From Phenylobacterium sp. (GTDB lineage: Bacteria > Pseudomonadota > Alphaproteobacteria > Caulobacterales > Caulobacteraceae), in contig NZ_JAKRSA010000030.1 in the NCBI RefSeq assembly GCF_022402485.1, positions 1 through 64,000 of the forward strand: DNA of 64,000 nucleotides, in the 5' to 3' direction. This document shows, piece by piece, positions 17,218 through 27,114 of the stretch. Below the pieces are notes generated by a model, which was given only the letters and a program-made list of their open reading frames with translations, was not told where the DNA came from and did no database searches. The translations under genes and the position numbers were made by a program. Within the stretch, counting starts at the first letter, position 1, and the number at the start of each line of letters is the position of its first letter.

Positions 17218-19013
17218 GTGATCTCAAGCGGGGTCTTGGGGAGGCGGTTTCGGCCGCTTTCGCCTCTGCGGGTCTGTCGGCTGAACTGGGCCGTGTGACC
17301 CCGTCAGACCGGCCCGATCTGGCGGATTTCCAGTGCAATGGGGCCCTTGCGGCGGCCAAGCAGGCCCGCCGCGATCCCCGGGAGATCGCCGCTGGCGTGG
17401 TGGCGGTTCTGGCCAAGGATCCGCGCCTGGCCTCGGTGGAGATCGCCGGGCTCGGCTTCATCAATATGCGCGTCGCCCCCGAAGCCCTCTCAGCCCGGGC
17501 CAATGAGATTGCCGCCGATCCGCGCCTGGGGGCAGGGGCGGTAGAGACATCGCGCCGGGTTCTGGTGGACTATGGCGGCCCCAATGTGGCCAAGCCCATG
17601 CATGTGGGCCATCTGCGCTCGTCGATCATCGGGGAGGCCATCAAGCGACTCTACCGGTTCCGGGGGGACGAGGTGGTGGGCGACGCCCATTTCGGCGACT
17701 GGGGCTACCAGATGGGCCTGCTCATTGGGGCGGTCTGCGACGAAGATGCCTTCGTCGCCAAGCTGGTGGAACAGGTCAACGCCCGGTCCGCCCCCCTGAC
17801 CCCCGAGGACGAGGTCCAGGCCTTCACCGCCCTGGCTGAGCGGATCAGCCTGGCTGACCTTGACCGGCTCTATCCATTGGCAGCGGCCAAGGGCAAGGAG
17901 GACCCGGATTACCGTGACCGGGCCCGCAAGCTGACGGCTGACCTGCAGGCCCACAACCGGGGCTATCATCTCCTCTGGCGACATTTTGCCAAGGTGACCC
18001 AGGTGGCCCTGGCCCGGGACTTCCATGCTATCGGCGTGGATTTCGACCTCTGGAAGGGGGAGAGCGACGCCGATCCCCTGATCCCCGGCATGGTCTCGGA
18101 CCTTGAGGCCAAGGCCCTCCTGGTCGACGATCAGGGTGCGCGGATCATTCGGGTGAACCGCCAGGGGGATAAGCGCGAGCTGCCTCCCTTGCTGGTGGTC
18201 TCCTCCGAGGGCTCGGCCATGTATGGCACCACAGACCTCGCCACCATTGTCGACCGCCGGCAGAGTTTCGATCCCCACCAGATTCTCTATGTGGTCGACC
18301 AGCGCCAGGCCGACCATTTCGAGATCGTGTTCCGGGCCGCCTATCTGGCGGGCTATGCCCAGGAGGGCAGCCTGGAGCATATCGGCTTTGGCACCATGAA
18401 CGGGACCGACGGCAAGCCGTTCAAGACCCGCGAAGGCGGCGTGCTCAAGCTGCATGACCTGATCGAGATGACTCGGGACAAGGCTCGTGAGCGCCTGAAG
18501 GAAGCCGACCTCGGGGCAAGCCTTGACGCCGAGGCTTTTGAAGACACCGCCCACAAGGTCGCGGTCGCGGCCCTGAAGTTCGCTGATCTGCAGAATTTCC
18601 GCGGCACGTCCTACGTTTTTGATCTCGATCGCTTCACCAGCTTCGAGGGCAAGACCGGCCCCTACCTGCTCTACCAGGCGGTGCGGGTGAAGTCGGTCCT
18701 GCGCAAGGCCGCCGACGAGGGCGCTCTGGCTGGCGAGATCGTCGTCGCTGAGCCGGCCGAACGGGAGCTGGCCCTGTTGCTGGACGCCTTCGACCAGGCC
18801 CTGGCCGAGGCCTATGAGCGCAAGGCGCCCAATTTCATAGCCGACCATGCCTACAAGCTGGCGCAATCGTTCTCGCGCTTCTATGCGGCCTGTCCGATCC
18901 TAATCGCCGAGCCGCCGACTAAGGGCTCCCGCCTGGCCCTGGCGGCGGTCACCCTTCGCCAGCTTGAGCTGGCCCTCGACCTGCTGGGCATCGCCATCCC
19001 CGAACGGATGTAG
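17214..19013 (+). CDS. argS: arginyl-tRNA synthetase
   Basis: A class I synthetase of 599 residues that charges tRNA-Arg. The N-terminal Add1 domain (about 1-110) is followed by the HIGH motif as HVGHLRSS, the FGDWGYQMG block, and a C-terminal DALR anticodon-binding domain ([15 protein letters not shown] onward). The KMSK region reads [14 protein letters not shown], so the lysine loop is the degenerate type common in ArgRS. The start overlaps the stop of the exported protein gene by four bases. The gcv riboswitch begins soon after the stop. Confidence 0.97.
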   Translation: MSDLKRGLGEAVSAAFASAGLSAELGRVTPSDRPDLADFQCNGALAAAKQARRDPREIAAGVVAVLAKDPRLASVEIAGLGFINMRVAPEALSARANEIAADPRLGAGAVETSRRVLVDYGGPNVAKPMHVGHLRSSIIGEAIKRLYRFRGDEVVGDAHFGDWGYQMGLLIGAVCDEDAFVAKLVEQVNARSAPLTPEDEVQAFTALAERISLADLDRLYPLAAAKGKEDPDYRDRARKLTADLQAHNRGYHLLWRHFAKVTQVALARDFHAIGVDFDLWKGESDADPLIPGMVSDLEAKALLVDDQGARIIRVNRQGDKRELPPLLVVSSEGSAMYGTTDLATIVDRRQSFDPHQILYVVDQRQADHFEIVFRAAYLAGYAQEGSLEHIGFGTMNGTDGKPFKTREGGVLKLHDLIEMTRDKARERLKEADLGASLDAEAFEDTAHKVAVAALKFADLQNFRGTSYVFDLDRFTSFEGKTGPYLLYQAVRVKSVLRKAADEGALAGEIVVAEPAERELALLLDAFDQALAEAYERKAPNFIADHAYKLAQSFSRFYAACPILIAEPPTKGSRLALAAVTLRQLELALDLLGIAIPERM

Positions 19014-19070
19014 ACGCAACTTGCGCGTTGACTCCCGCCAGGTGATCGCAGAGTTTCGGGGCTTCTCCTC

Positions 19071-19262
19071 GCGGGAGAGACCGGCCCTTCAAGGGGTCGG
19101 CGCCGAAGGCGCAACCGCCCCGGAAACGCTCAGGCAAACGGACCGCGAAGAGCTGATGAACGCTGGAAAGCAGTCCGCCGAAAGGTAGGGCTCGCCGAAG
19201 GAGCAATGGGCGCGGGCCTCACCGCCCGCCTCTAAATCTCTCAGGCTCAGGGACAGCGGGGG
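19071..19262 (+). promoter_or_regulatory. tandem glycine riboswitch upstream of gcvT
   Basis: Two consecutive glycine aptamers. The first runs from GCGGGAGAGACCGG through GCGCCGAAGGCGCAA to CTCAGGCAAACGGACCGCG. The second runs from GCTGGAAAGC through CGCCGAAGGAGCAATGGGCG to TCTCTCAGGCTCAGGGACAGCGG. The repeated GCCGAAGG...CTCAGGCn...GGAC signature is diagnostic. In the known family glycine binding turns on the glycine cleavage operon. Here the gcvT start lies about 60 bases downstream. Boundaries are by eye. Confidence 0.93.
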
Positions 19263-19324
19263 CGCGTAAGGGGACTGGGCGACCAAGCCCCCGGCGCGTC
19301 GTAACATCAGCCGGAGGCGCTTCC

Positions 19325-20434
19325 TTGTCGGACGAGACGCTTAAACTCACCCCGCTTCATGCCGCCCATCTTGAGGCCGGTGCCCGGATGGTGCCCTTTG
19401 CCGGCTATTCCATGCCGGTGCAGTACAAGGACGGCGTGCTCAAGGAGCACATCTGGACCCGTGAGAGCGCGGGTCTGTTTGATGTGTCGCACATGGGCCA
19501 GGCGCGCCTGCGGGGCGTCTCTCCCCTTTCGGCCTTCGAGGAGGTCACACCGGGGGATTTCATTGGCCTCAAGCCCGGCAAGCAACGCTATTCGGTCCTG
19601 CTGAACAAGAAGGGTGGGATCATTGACGACCTGATGGCCGGCCGCCCCGACGAAGACGGGCTGTTTGTGGTGGTCAACGGGGCCTGCAAGGACAACGACT
19701 TCAAGATCATCGATGCTGAACTGGCCGGCCAGGTGCGGATTGACCGCCTGGAGGACCGGGCTCTCCTGGCCCTTCAGGGGCCAAAGGCCGCCGAAGTGCT
19801 GGCCAATCATGCGCCCGACGCTGCAAAACTGGCCTTCATGGAGACCGCCGCCCTCCAGGCCTTCGGCGTCGACGCCATCATCTCCAGGTCGGGCTACACC
19901 GGCGAGGACGGCTACGAGATCTCCGTGCCGGGCGAGGCGGCGATGCGCATCTGGAACACCCTGCTGGCGGACGCGCGGGTCAAGCCCATAGGTCTGGGCG
20001 CCCGCGACAGCCTGCGTCTGGAGGCCGGACTTCCCCTCTATGGCCACGACCTGGATGAGACCGTGTCTCCCATCGAGGCCGGACTGGCCTTTGCGGTGTC
20101 TAAGAAACGCCGTGACGCCAGGGACTTCCCCGGCGCCAGCCGGATCGCCGCCGAGCTTGGCGGCGAGCTGAGCCGCAAGGCGGTTGGCCTGAAGGTCGAG
20201 GGCGCGCCGGCCCGGGAAGGCGCCGAGATCGCCGATGCGGACGGTACCGTGGTCGGTGTGGTCACTTCCGGCGGCTTTTCTCCCAGCCTTGGCTATCCCA
20301 TCGCCCTGGGTTTCGTGCCGCCAGCCCTGGCTGTTGCAGGCACGGTCCTCAAGGTCATCGTCCGGGGCAAGGCCCAGACTGCCCAGGTGGTCCCCACCCC
20401 GTTCGTTCCCCATCGCTATGTGCGCAAGGTCTAG
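19325..20434 (+). CDS. gcvT: glycine cleavage system T protein (aminomethyltransferase)
   Basis: A 369-residue folate-dependent aminomethyltransferase that releases ammonia from the aminomethyl-lipoyl H protein and forms methylene-THF. It has [24 protein letters not shown] at the N-terminus, LFDVSHMGQ, and [12 protein letters not shown] plus [19 protein letters not shown] in the folate domain. The start is a TTG at 19325 with GGAGG seven bases upstream. No ATG or GTG lies nearby in frame. First gene of gcvT-H-PA-PB, under the glycine riboswitch. Confidence 0.96.
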   Translation: MSDETLKLTPLHAAHLEAGARMVPFAGYSMPVQYKDGVLKEHIWTRESAGLFDVSHMGQARLRGVSPLSAFEEVTPGDFIGLKPGKQRYSVLLNKKGGIIDDLMAGRPDEDGLFVVVNGACKDNDFKIIDAELAGQVRIDRLEDRALLALQGPKAAEVLANHAPDAAKLAFMETAALQAFGVDAIISRSGYTGEDGYEISVPGEAAMRIWNTLLADARVKPIGLGARDSLRLEAGLPLYGHDLDETVSPIEAGLAFAVSKKRRDARDFPGASRIAAELGGELSRKAVGLKVEGAPAREGAEIADADGTVVGVVTSGGFSPSLGYPIALGFVPPALAVAGTVLKVIVRGKAQTAQVVPTPFVPHRYVRKV

Positions 20435-20450
20435 AGAAGGAAGCTCCCCA

Positions 20451-20816
20451 ATGCGTTTCACCAAGGATCATGAGTGGGTTTCCCTGGACGGGGACGTGGC
20501 CACCATTGGCATCACCGCCTATGCCGCCGAGCAACTGGGGGACGTGGTGTTCGTAGAAACCCCTGAGGTGGGCAAGAGCTTTGCCGCCGGTGAGGGCCTG
20601 GCTGTGGTCGAGAGCGTCAAGGCCGCCTCCGATGTCTACGCCCCGGTGTCCGGCGAGGTGCTGGAGGCCAATAGCGCCCTGGCTGAGGCTCCGGAAACCG
20701 TCAACCAGGCGCCGGAGGCCGACGGCTGGTTCGCCAAGGTCAAGATCGCTGATCCGTCGACCTATGAGGCGCTGATGGATCGCGCCGCCTACGACGCCTA
20801 TCTGGAGACCCTGTAA
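20451..20816 (+). CDS. gcvH: glycine cleavage system H protein
   Basis: A 121-residue lipoyl carrier protein that shuttles the aminomethyl group between P and T proteins. It begins [15 protein letters not shown] and carries the lipoylation lysine in [19 protein letters not shown] (about residue 60). The track start at 20235 lies inside gcvT; the ATG at 20451 follows GAGAAGGAAGCTCCCCA. It sits 16 bases after gcvT and 4 before gcvPA. Confidence 0.97.
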   Translation: MRFTKDHEWVSLDGDVATIGITAYAAEQLGDVVFVETPEVGKSFAAGEGLAVVESVKAASDVYAPVSGEVLEANSALAEAPETVNQAPEADGWFAKVKIADPSTYEALMDRAAYDAYLETL

Positions 20817-20820
20817 GCCC

Positions 20821-22167
20821 ATGCGCTACCTGCCGCTTACGCCCGATGACCGCGCCCAGATGCTGGGGGTGATTGGCGCCGCCTCCATTGACGATCTGTT
20901 TGCAGACGTTCCTGTCGCCGCCCGGAAGTCCGAGCCCTTCGATCTGCCCTATCATGCGGGCGAACTGGAGGTAGAGCGCGAGCTCTCTGGGCTTGCTGCG
21001 ATGAACCGCGCGGCGGGGGCGGGGCCTTTCTTCTGCGGGGCGGGCGCCTATCGTCACCACGTGCCGGCCACGGTGGATCATATCATCCAGCGCTCGGAGT
21101 TCCTGACCAGCTACACCCCCTACCAGCCGGAGATCGCCCAGGGGACCTTGCAGGTTCTGTTCGAGTTCCAGACCCAGGTCGCCGCCCTGACCGGTCTCGA
21201 TGTGGCCAACGCCTCGATGTACGACGGCTCCACGGCCTGCGCTGAAGCGGTGATGATGGCCAGGCGGGTGACCCGCCGCAAACGCGCCGTGCTGTCGGGC
21301 GGTTTGCATCCGCACTATGCCGCCACCACCCAGACCATCGCCCATGCTGAGGGGATGGACATCGTCCGTCAGACCGTGGCCATCGACGCCGAGGCGGCCG
21401 TGATCGCGGCGATCGACTCCGAGACCGCCTGCGTCGTGGTTCAGACCCCCAATGTGTTCGGTGTCGCCACTGATGTCACCGCGATTGCCGAAGCCGCCCA
21501 TGCAGCGGGTGCCCTGCTGATCGTGGTGACGACCGAGGCGGTGTCCTTTGGCTTGCTCAAGTCGCCTGGCGAGATGGGCGCTGACATCGCCGTGGCTGAA
21601 GGCCAGTCCATCGGCAATGCCCTCAACTTCGGCGGTCCCTATATCGGCCTGTTCACCTGCCGGGAGAAGCTGGTCCGCCAGATGCCTGGCCGCCTTTGTG
21701 GCGAGACCGTTGATGCCCAGGGCCGTCGGGGGTTTGTCCTGACCCTGTCCACCCGCGAGCAGCATATCCGCCGGGACAAGGCGACCTCCAACATCTGCAC
21801 CAATTCGGGCCTCTGCGCCCTGGCGTTCACGGTGCATCTCTCCCTGCTGGGGGAGACCGGGCTGCGCCAACTGGCCGAGATCAATCACGACAAGGCCCGG
21901 CGGCTAGCCAAGGCGCTGAGCGCCGTACCGGGCGTCGAGGTGCTGACCCCGCGCTATTTCAATGAGATCGCCGTGCGCTTACCCGGCGACGCCAGCCAGA
22001 TGGTGGAGGCGTTGCTGGAGGATGGGATCGTCGCCGGCGTGCCCTTCTCCCGGCTCGACCCGACGGCAGGCCTGGACGATGTGCTGCTTTGCGCAGCCAC
22101 CGAAACCACCCTGGACGCCGATATTGACGCCTTTGCTCAGGCCCTGGCCCGGAGGATCGCCCGATGA
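20821..22167 (+). CDS. gcvPA: glycine decarboxylase subunit 1
   Basis: The N-terminal half of a split P protein (448 residues), which pairs with GcvPB to decarboxylate glycine using PLP. It starts [15 protein letters not shown] and includes [34 protein letters not shown] and [15 protein letters not shown], all typical of subunit 1. It lacks the PLP lysine, as expected. The stop overlaps the start of gcvPB by four bases (ATGA), fitting a stoichiometric complex. Confidence 0.96.
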   Translation: MRYLPLTPDDRAQMLGVIGAASIDDLFADVPVAARKSEPFDLPYHAGELEVERELSGLAAMNRAAGAGPFFCGAGAYRHHVPATVDHIIQRSEFLTSYTPYQPEIAQGTLQVLFEFQTQVAALTGLDVANASMYDGSTACAEAVMMARRVTRRKRAVLSGGLHPHYAATTQTIAHAEGMDIVRQTVAIDAEAAVIAAIDSETACVVVQTPNVFGVATDVTAIAEAAHAAGALLIVVTTEAVSFGLLKSPGEMGADIAVAEGQSIGNALNFGGPYIGLFTCREKLVRQMPGRLCGETVDAQGRRGFVLTLSTREQHIRRDKATSNICTNSGLCALAFTVHLSLLGETGLRQLAEINHDKARRLAKALSAVPGVEVLTPRYFNEIAVRLPGDASQMVEALLEDGIVAGVPFSRLDPTAGLDDVLLCAATETTLDADIDAFAQALARRIAR

Positions 22168-23744
22168 CCATGCAGAATGTTGGCCGGCCCACCCGGCCTG
22201 AGGAGACTCAGTCTCTGGACGCGGGGTTCACCTCTCTGACCGGTGGCCGTGGGCTGTTGCAGGATGAGGCCCTGATCTTCGAGCGGGACGGCTGGGGCAA
22301 GACTGGCGTCGATCTGCCCAAGGTCGATGCCCCTGCAGATGATCTGGGTGAGCTGGTGCGCAGGAGCCCGATTGGCCTGCCCGGCCTCTCGGAGCCCGAG
22401 GCCATGCGCCACTATGTGCGCCTGTCCCAGAAGAACCATGCCATCGACCTGGCGCTCTACCCGCTGGGCTCGTGCACCATGAAGCACAATCCGCGCCTCA
22501 ACGAGAAGATGGCGCGGTTGGCCGGCTTCGCCGACCTTCACCCCCTTGCCCCCCTGTCCACGGCTCAGGGGGCCCTGACCCTGATGGACCGGCTGTCCCA
22601 TTGGCTGAAGACCCTGACCGGCATGCCCGCGGTCGCCCTGTCGCCCAAGGCTGGTGCCCATGGGGAGCTGTGTGGCCTGCTGGCGATCCGGGCGGCCCAT
22701 GAAGCCAAGGGCGATCCCCGCCGGCGGGTGCTGGTGCCCACCTCGGCCCACGGGACCAACCCGGCCACAGCCGCCTTCGTGGGCTATTCGGTGACCGAGA
22801 TCGCCCAAACGGACGACGGCCGGGTGGACCTTGCCGATCTCGCCGCCAAGCTCGGCCCAGACGTGGCGGCCATCATGGTCACCAATCCCAATACTTGCGG
22901 CCTGTTCGAGCGCGACATCATTGAGATCGCTCGGCTGACCCATGAGGCGGGGGCGTACTTCTATTGCGACGGCGCCAATTTCAACGCCATCGTCGGTCGG
23001 GTGCGTCCCGGCGACCTGGGCGTCGATGCCATGCATATCAACCTGCACAAGACGTTCTCGACGCCCCATGGCGGCGGCGGGCCGGGCTCTGGCCCTGTGG
23101 TGCTGTCTGCGGCCCTGGCGCCCTTCGCGCCGGCGCCTTGGGTGGTGCACGGGGCCGACGGTCTGACCCTGGTGGAGGAGACGGTGGACGCCGCCGCCCA
23201 GGCCTTTGGCCGCATGAGCGCCTTCCATGGCCAGATGGGCATGTTCGTTCGCGCCTATGCCTATATGCGCAGCCATGGTGCCGATGGTCTGCGGCAGGTG
23301 GCCGAGGATGCGGTGCTCAACGCCAACTATGTGAAGGCCAGACTGTCTGGTTCCATGACCCCGGCCTTCCCGGAAGGGCCGTGCATGCATGAAGCCCTGT
23401 TCGATGACTCCTGGCTGGAAGGCACGGGCGTCACCACCCTCGATTTCGCAAAGGCGATGATCGACGAGGGCTTCCACCCGATGACCATGTACTTCCCGCT
23501 GGTGGTACATGGGGCGATGCTGATCGAGCCGACCGAGACCGAGTCAAAGCAGGAACTGGACCGCTTCTGTGAGGCCCTGCTGGCCCTGGCTGAGGCTGCC
23601 AAGGCCGGAGACGTGGAGCGGTTCAAGGGGGCACCCTTTCTCGCGCCCATGCGACGGCTGGACGAAACCCTGGCCGCCCGCAAGCCGCGACTCACTTGGA
23701 AGCCGGATCAGGGTGTGGCGCCGGCGCCGCTCGCGGCAGAATAG
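22164..23744 (+). CDS. gcvPB: glycine decarboxylase subunit 2 (PLP-binding)
   Basis: The C-terminal half of the split P protein, 526 residues. The PLP-binding lysine lies in [16 protein letters not shown], with [14 protein letters not shown] and ISFQPNAGAHGE-equivalent [13 protein letters not shown] upstream, and [32 protein letters not shown] downstream. Last gene of the riboswitch-controlled gcv operon. No sharp terminator was found after it; a GC-rich hairpin lies about 70 bases downstream. Confidence 0.96.
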   Translation: MTMQNVGRPTRPEETQSLDAGFTSLTGGRGLLQDEALIFERDGWGKTGVDLPKVDAPADDLGELVRRSPIGLPGLSEPEAMRHYVRLSQKNHAIDLALYPLGSCTMKHNPRLNEKMARLAGFADLHPLAPLSTAQGALTLMDRLSHWLKTLTGMPAVALSPKAGAHGELCGLLAIRAAHEAKGDPRRRVLVPTSAHGTNPATAAFVGYSVTEIAQTDDGRVDLADLAAKLGPDVAAIMVTNPNTCGLFERDIIEIARLTHEAGAYFYCDGANFNAIVGRVRPGDLGVDAMHINLHKTFSTPHGGGGPGSGPVVLSAALAPFAPAPWVVHGADGLTLVEETVDAAAQAFGRMSAFHGQMGMFVRAYAYMRSHGADGLRQVAEDAVLNANYVKARLSGSMTPAFPEGPCMHEALFDDSWLEGTGVTTLDFAKAMIDEGFHPMTMYFPLVVHGAMLIEPTETESKQELDRFCEALLALAEAAKAGDVERFKGAPFLAPMRRLDETLAARKPRLTWKPDQGVAPAPLAAE

Positions 23745-23812
23745 CGCCGGCGGGGCCACCAAAGCGCCCGACGTTCGCCTTACTTTCACGCTGTTGGTGC
23801 ACATATGAGTCT

Positions 23813-23857
23813 GACGCGCGGGACCTCCGACTCCCCGGACGGGCCGGCCCGCGCGTC
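23813..23857. other. 10-bp perfect inverted repeat after gcvPB
   Basis: GACGCGCGGG (23813-23822) is the exact reverse complement of CCCGCGCGTC (23848-23857), with a 25-base GC-rich loop. No T-run follows on either strand. It could slow transcription after the gcv operon or form part of the leader of the next small membrane protein gene. Confidence 0.45.
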
Positions 23858-23874
23858 ACTCCAGGTCTTTCAGC

Positions 23875-24282
23875 GTGTCCTTCGCACCCTTCGCGCGGCC
23901 CCAGGTCCGCACCGCCTCGACCGACGGGATCGGCCGGCTGTCTCGCCGGCTCGCTCGGTTTGGGATGATGCTGCTTGGGGGCGCGATCGTGCTGGTGGGC
24001 ATTCTGATCGCCCCCTTGCCAGGGCCCATGGGTTTGCCCGTGGCGACGGTGGGGCTGATCCTGATCCTGCGGAATTCATATATGGCCCGCCGGGCCTTTG
24101 TCCGGTTCCAGCGCGCCCATCCTAGGACGCTCTATCCGGTGAGACGGCTACTGAGGCGCCGCCCTGAAGTCTTGCCCGTGTTCTGGCAGCTCGTGCTTCG
24201 CTCTGAGCGCCTGCTGATCCCGAAGCGCTATCGCGTGGCGATCCAGGGGCGGCACCTGTTCCGGCGCCGCCGCAGGACCTGA
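23875..24282 (+). CDS. small PGPGW-type transmembrane protein
   Basis: About 135 residues from a GTG at 23875. Two close hydrophobic segments (about 28-48 and 54-70) are joined by PLPGPMGLP, the PGPGW-family hairpin motif with W replaced. The C-terminal half is very basic (RRLLRRRPEVL, RHLFRRRRRT) and probably cytoplasmic. Members are inner-membrane proteins of unknown function. The start is uncertain; ATGs at 23965 and 23968 would begin at the first helix. Confidence 0.6.
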   Translation: MSFAPFARPQVRTASTDGIGRLSRRLARFGMMLLGGAIVLVGILIAPLPGPMGLPVATVGLILILRNSYMARRAFVRFQRAHPRTLYPVRRLLRRRPEVLPVFWQLVLRSERLLIPKRYRVAIQGRHLFRRRRRT

Positions 24283-24286
24283 AGGC

Positions 24287-24778
24287 CTATTGCAGTTTAG
24301 CGGCCATCTGGCTGATGGCCTTGTCCACCAGGGGATCGGAGCTGGCAGCGGCGAGGCGGCCAGCCAGAACGGTGCGGGCCGCTTCAGCCGCCAGTTCAGC
24401 GGCGGCTGACTTCACGTCCGCCATGGCCTGAGCCTCGGCGGTGGCGATTTTCCGTTCCGCCATTTCCGTCCGGCGAACAATCTGTTCTTCGAGCTTGATG
24501 GCGGCGTCCTTGCGCATCCGCTCGGCGTCGTCCTTGGCCTGGGCCAGCATGTCGGCAGCCAGACGTTCAGTCTCTTCCCGCTGGACCTTGATCTGAGCGA
24601 GCAGACGTTCAGCCTCGGTGCGCAGGTTCTGGGCTTCATCAAGTTCCGCCTGGATACGCTCTGCGCGCGCATCCAGCGCCCCGGCGATGGCGGCGGGGAC
24701 CTTGAAATAGGCCAGCAGGCCCAGGAAGATCACAACGGCGGATAGGATCCAGAACTCGGGTGTCGCGAATAGGGACAT
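24287..24778 (-). CDS. atpF: ATP synthase F0 subunit b
   Basis: A 163-residue peripheral stalk subunit: one N-terminal membrane helix (about 7-26, [17 protein letters not shown]), then a long Ala/Glu/Arg-rich coiled coil running to the C-terminus, which contacts F1 delta. It is the last gene of the F0 operon atpI-B-E-b'-b and lies 11 bases after b'. Alphaproteobacteria use a b/b' heterodimer, which fits. Confidence 0.93.
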   Translation of the reverse strand: MSLFATPEFWILSAVVIFLGLLAYFKVPAAIAGALDARAERIQAELDEAQNLRTEAERLLAQIKVQREETERLAADMLAQAKDDAERMRKDAAIKLEEQIVRRTEMAERKIATAEAQAMADVKSAAAELAAEAARTVLAGRLAAASSDPLVDKAISQMAAKLQ

Positions 24779-24789
24779 CGGGTCTCTCC

Positions 24790-25389
24790 TCAGGCCGCGT
24801 TACGGGAAAGCGCAGAGTCAACTTCAGCCCGCGTGGGGGCCTTGCCGCTCAGCTTCTCGACAATGGCTTCGGCCGTCTCGGCGGCCAGATTGCGCACATT
24901 GGCCATGGCCTGCTCACGCCCGGCCTGGATGCTGGCTTCAGCGGCGGCCAGGCGTTCGTGCAGCTTGGCTTCCTCTGCAGCATTGCGGGTCTCAGCCTCG
25001 GCCTTGGCGGCGGCCTTGGCATCCGCGGCGGTCTTCTGCGCCCTGGCGCGCGCCTGGGCCAGTTCGGCTGCGGCTTCGGAGGACTGACGCTCGGCCTCAT
25101 CCCGTGCCGTGCGCGCGTCAGCGAGGTCGCCCTCGATCTTCGCGGCCCGCGCCTCGATGACCCCGCCCACCCGGGGCAGGAACAGCTTGGACAGAATGAC
25201 GTAGAGAATCACAAAAACGATGAGCAGCCAGAAGATCTGGCCGGGCCAGTAGCCGAACTCGAACTGCGGCAAGCCCGATGAGCCCTGATCAGCCTCAGTC
25301 GTGGTCGCGTAGGTGTCCTGGCTCGGGGTCCCATAGGGGGTGTCGACGGGCGCCGCGCCCGGATCGAGCTCTGGTGTGGTCTGGGCCAT
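24790..25389 (-). CDS. ATP synthase F0 subunit b'
   Basis: A 199-residue b'-type stalk subunit. A Thr/Pro/Gly-rich cytoplasmic head (about 1-45) precedes a membrane helix (about 52-72, [19 protein letters not shown]) and then [19 protein letters not shown], the b' signature, and a long coiled coil. The track start at 25488 is over-extended; the ATG at 25389 (MAQTTPELD) fits homologues. Lies between atpE and atpF. Confidence 0.92.
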   Translation of the reverse strand: MAQTTPELDPGAAPVDTPYGTPSQDTYATTTEADQGSSGLPQFEFGYWPGQIFWLLIVFVILYVILSKLFLPRVGGVIEARAAKIEGDLADARTARDEAERQSSEAAAELAQARARAQKTAADAKAAAKAEAETRNAAEEAKLHERLAAAEASIQAGREQAMANVRNLAAETAEAIVEKLSGKAPTRAEVDSALSRNAA

Positions 25390-25506
25390 CAAGGCGCTCC
25401 GTTCAGTCTGCTCAGGTCCATGCGGCAGGTTGGTTGTCCGCAGGGCATGCCATGCGAAAGGCGGGCTGATCGACAGCCCGCCCCCCAACGCACGGATAGT
25501 CTCGCC

Positions 25507-25734
25507 TTAGGCGGCGAACAGGATCAGCAGCGCGACCACGAAGGCGAAGATGCCGAGGGCTTCGGTCAGAGCCATGCCCAGGAAGAGCATCGGACGCTCG
25601 CCGGCCGAGGCCGACGGGTTGCGCAGGGCGCCGTTGAGATACTGGCCGAACATGGTGCCGAGGCCGATACCGGCTCCGATCATGCCCAGCATCGCCAGGC
25701 CGGCGCCGATGTACTTAGCTGCAAGGGGATCCAT
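25507..25734 (-). CDS. atpE: ATP synthase F0 subunit c
   Basis: A 75-residue hairpin of two membrane helices that forms the proton-turning ring. The first helix has the glycine motif [18 protein letters not shown]; the polar loop is RNPSA; the proton-carrying Glu is in [12 protein letters not shown] (about residue 58). Follows atpB in the F0 operon. Confidence 0.97.
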   Translation of the reverse strand: MDPLAAKYIGAGLAMLGMIGAGIGLGTMFGQYLNGALRNPSASAGERPMLFLGMALTEALGIFAFVVALLILFAA

Positions 25735-25791
25735 CGAAAGTGCTCCGTGAAAGCGATGGGGTCGGGAAACGGGGTGAATAGACGGTCGTGA

Positions 25792-26544
25792 TCAGTGGCT
25801 GTGCAGGTTCACGACGTCGTTCAGATAGACGCAGGCCAGCACGGCGAAGACGAACGCCTGCAGGAACGCGACCATGAACTCAAGGGCGGTGATGGCCACG
25901 ATGCCCGTCAGGGTCACCAGGGCACCCGCGACCCCCATGACGCCCAGGGCGCCGAGGGACACGACGAAGCCGCCGAAGACCTTCAGGACGACGTGTCCGC
26001 CAACCATGTTGCCGAACAGACGCAGGGCGAGCGTCACCGGACGGACCAGGAAGGAAATGACCTCAATCACCACCACCAGGGGCAGGACGAAGATGGGCAC
26101 GCCTGAGGGGACAAAAAGCTTGAAGAAACCAAGGCCGTTGCGGGCAAAGCCCACACCGATGACCACACTGATCACCAGCAAACCCAGGGTGGCGGTCACC
26201 GCCAGCTGCGAGGTCGAGGTGAAGAAGTAGGGGATCAGCCCGAGCATATTCATGCACAGAATGAAGGCAAACAGGGTGAACACGAAGGGGAAGTACTTCT
26301 TGCCCTCGTGGCCGATGATCGAGTCTGTGAGGTTGTGGATCAGCTCATAGAGCATCTCGCCCACCGACTGCAGTCGGCCCGGGACCACCGCTGCCTTGGC
26401 CGACGCTGCGGCAAAGAACAGAGTCACGGTGGCTGCGGAAATGATCATCCACAGGGCCGAATTGGTGATCGAAAGATCGAAGCCCGCGACGGCAGGAAGT
26501 TCGAGAACCTGCTTGATCTCGAACTGCTTCATCGGATCGGCCAC
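25792..26544 (-). CDS. atpB: ATP synthase F0 subunit a
   Basis: A 250-residue membrane subunit forming the proton half-channels against the c ring. The essential arginine is in RPVTLALRLFGNMVGGH (about residue 170), and the late VAFLQAFVFAVLACVYLNDV helix is conserved. About five to six membrane helices. It starts three bases after the atpI stop, so the genes are co-transcribed. Confidence 0.97.
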   Translation of the reverse strand: MADPMKQFEIKQVLELPAVAGFDLSITNSALWMIISAATVTLFFAAASAKAAVVPGRLQSVGEMLYELIHNLTDSIIGHEGKKYFPFVFTLFAFILCMNMLGLIPYFFTSTSQLAVTATLGLLVISVVIGVGFARNGLGFFKLFVPSGVPIFVLPLVVVIEVISFLVRPVTLALRLFGNMVGGHVVLKVFGGFVVSLGALGVMGVAGALVTLTGIVAITALEFMVAFLQAFVFAVLACVYLNDVVNLHSH

Positions 26545-26547
26545 GCG

Positions 26548-26946
26548 TCAGTCCCTTTTGCTCTGGCCAGGCCCTGCGGGCCAGCCGTCGTCGTCGTCTT
26601 CATCGTCGAAGGGGACCGATGTGGCTGGTCCGGCCTTCGTCGTCGCCTGCGCGCTCATGCGTCCCGCCGAGCGCGAGATCAAGAACATCGCCAGGGCGGT
26701 ACCCACTAGCACGCCCAGGAGCAAGCCCCAGGGTGAGGTCCCGGCCCATTGATCGAAGAGCCAGCCTAGGCCGAGCCCCCCGAGTACGCCCCCGATCAGT
26801 TCGGCCACCAACTTGTAGCCAGCCCCAATCGCCCCCGTGTCGAACTTACCCCTACGGTCCCGCGCCGCGCGCTGGACATTGACGGCGTCCAGTTGAGCTT
26901 CGAGGCGTTTTAGCGCCTCTTGGTGCGGATCGGTCGGTTGCGACAT
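26548..26946 (-). CDS. atpI: AtpI-family ATP synthase accessory protein
   Basis: A 132-residue protein with a charged N-terminal helix, two membrane helices (about 45-65 and 72-91) and an acidic tail (DDEDDDDG). The FDTGAIGAGYKLVAELIGGVLGGLGLGW block matches the AtpI/gene 1 family, which assists c-ring assembly or magnesium uptake. First gene of the F0 operon; its promoter is proposed in the 170-base gap upstream. Confidence 0.88.
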   Translation of the reverse strand: MSQPTDPHQEALKRLEAQLDAVNVQRAARDRRGKFDTGAIGAGYKLVAELIGGVLGGLGLGWLFDQWAGTSPWGLLLGVLVGTALAMFLISRSAGRMSAQATTKAGPATSVPFDDEDDDDGWPAGPGQSKRD

Positions 26947-27009
26947 AAGCCGTTGACGCCTTCCCGGGGCCTGGGCGGCCAGCCGGCACCCCTGGTTCGA
27001 TCGCGGCGG

Positions 27010-27038
27010 AACCTAAAGGGGCGAGGGTACAGCGTCAA
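27010..27038 (-). promoter_or_regulatory. candidate housekeeping promoter of the ATP synthase F0 operon
   Basis: On the - strand TTGACG (27033-27038) is followed by exactly 17 bases and then TAGGTT (27010-27015), a near-consensus -35 and a fair -10. The -10 lies 64 bases before the atpI start. It is the only good candidate in the gap between smc and atpI. Not experimentally supported. Confidence 0.5.
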
Positions 27039-27114
27039 GGCGCTGGCGCCTGCGTCTAATTCTTTGATTTGTATTGAGTATCGCGCGTGTCTGCCGATTC
27101 GCCCCCCGACGGGC

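Noticed and set aside
17490-18866. 458-residue - strand ORF
   Set aside because: Antisense shadow of argS.
22137-23510. 457-residue - strand ORF
   Set aside because: Antisense shadow of gcvPB; similar antisense ORFs lie across gcvT and gcvPA.
23805-24125. 106-residue + strand ORF starting with ATG near the PGPGW gene
   Set aside because: Different frame from the membrane protein and lacks hydrophobic helices; I considered a frameshift but found no family support.
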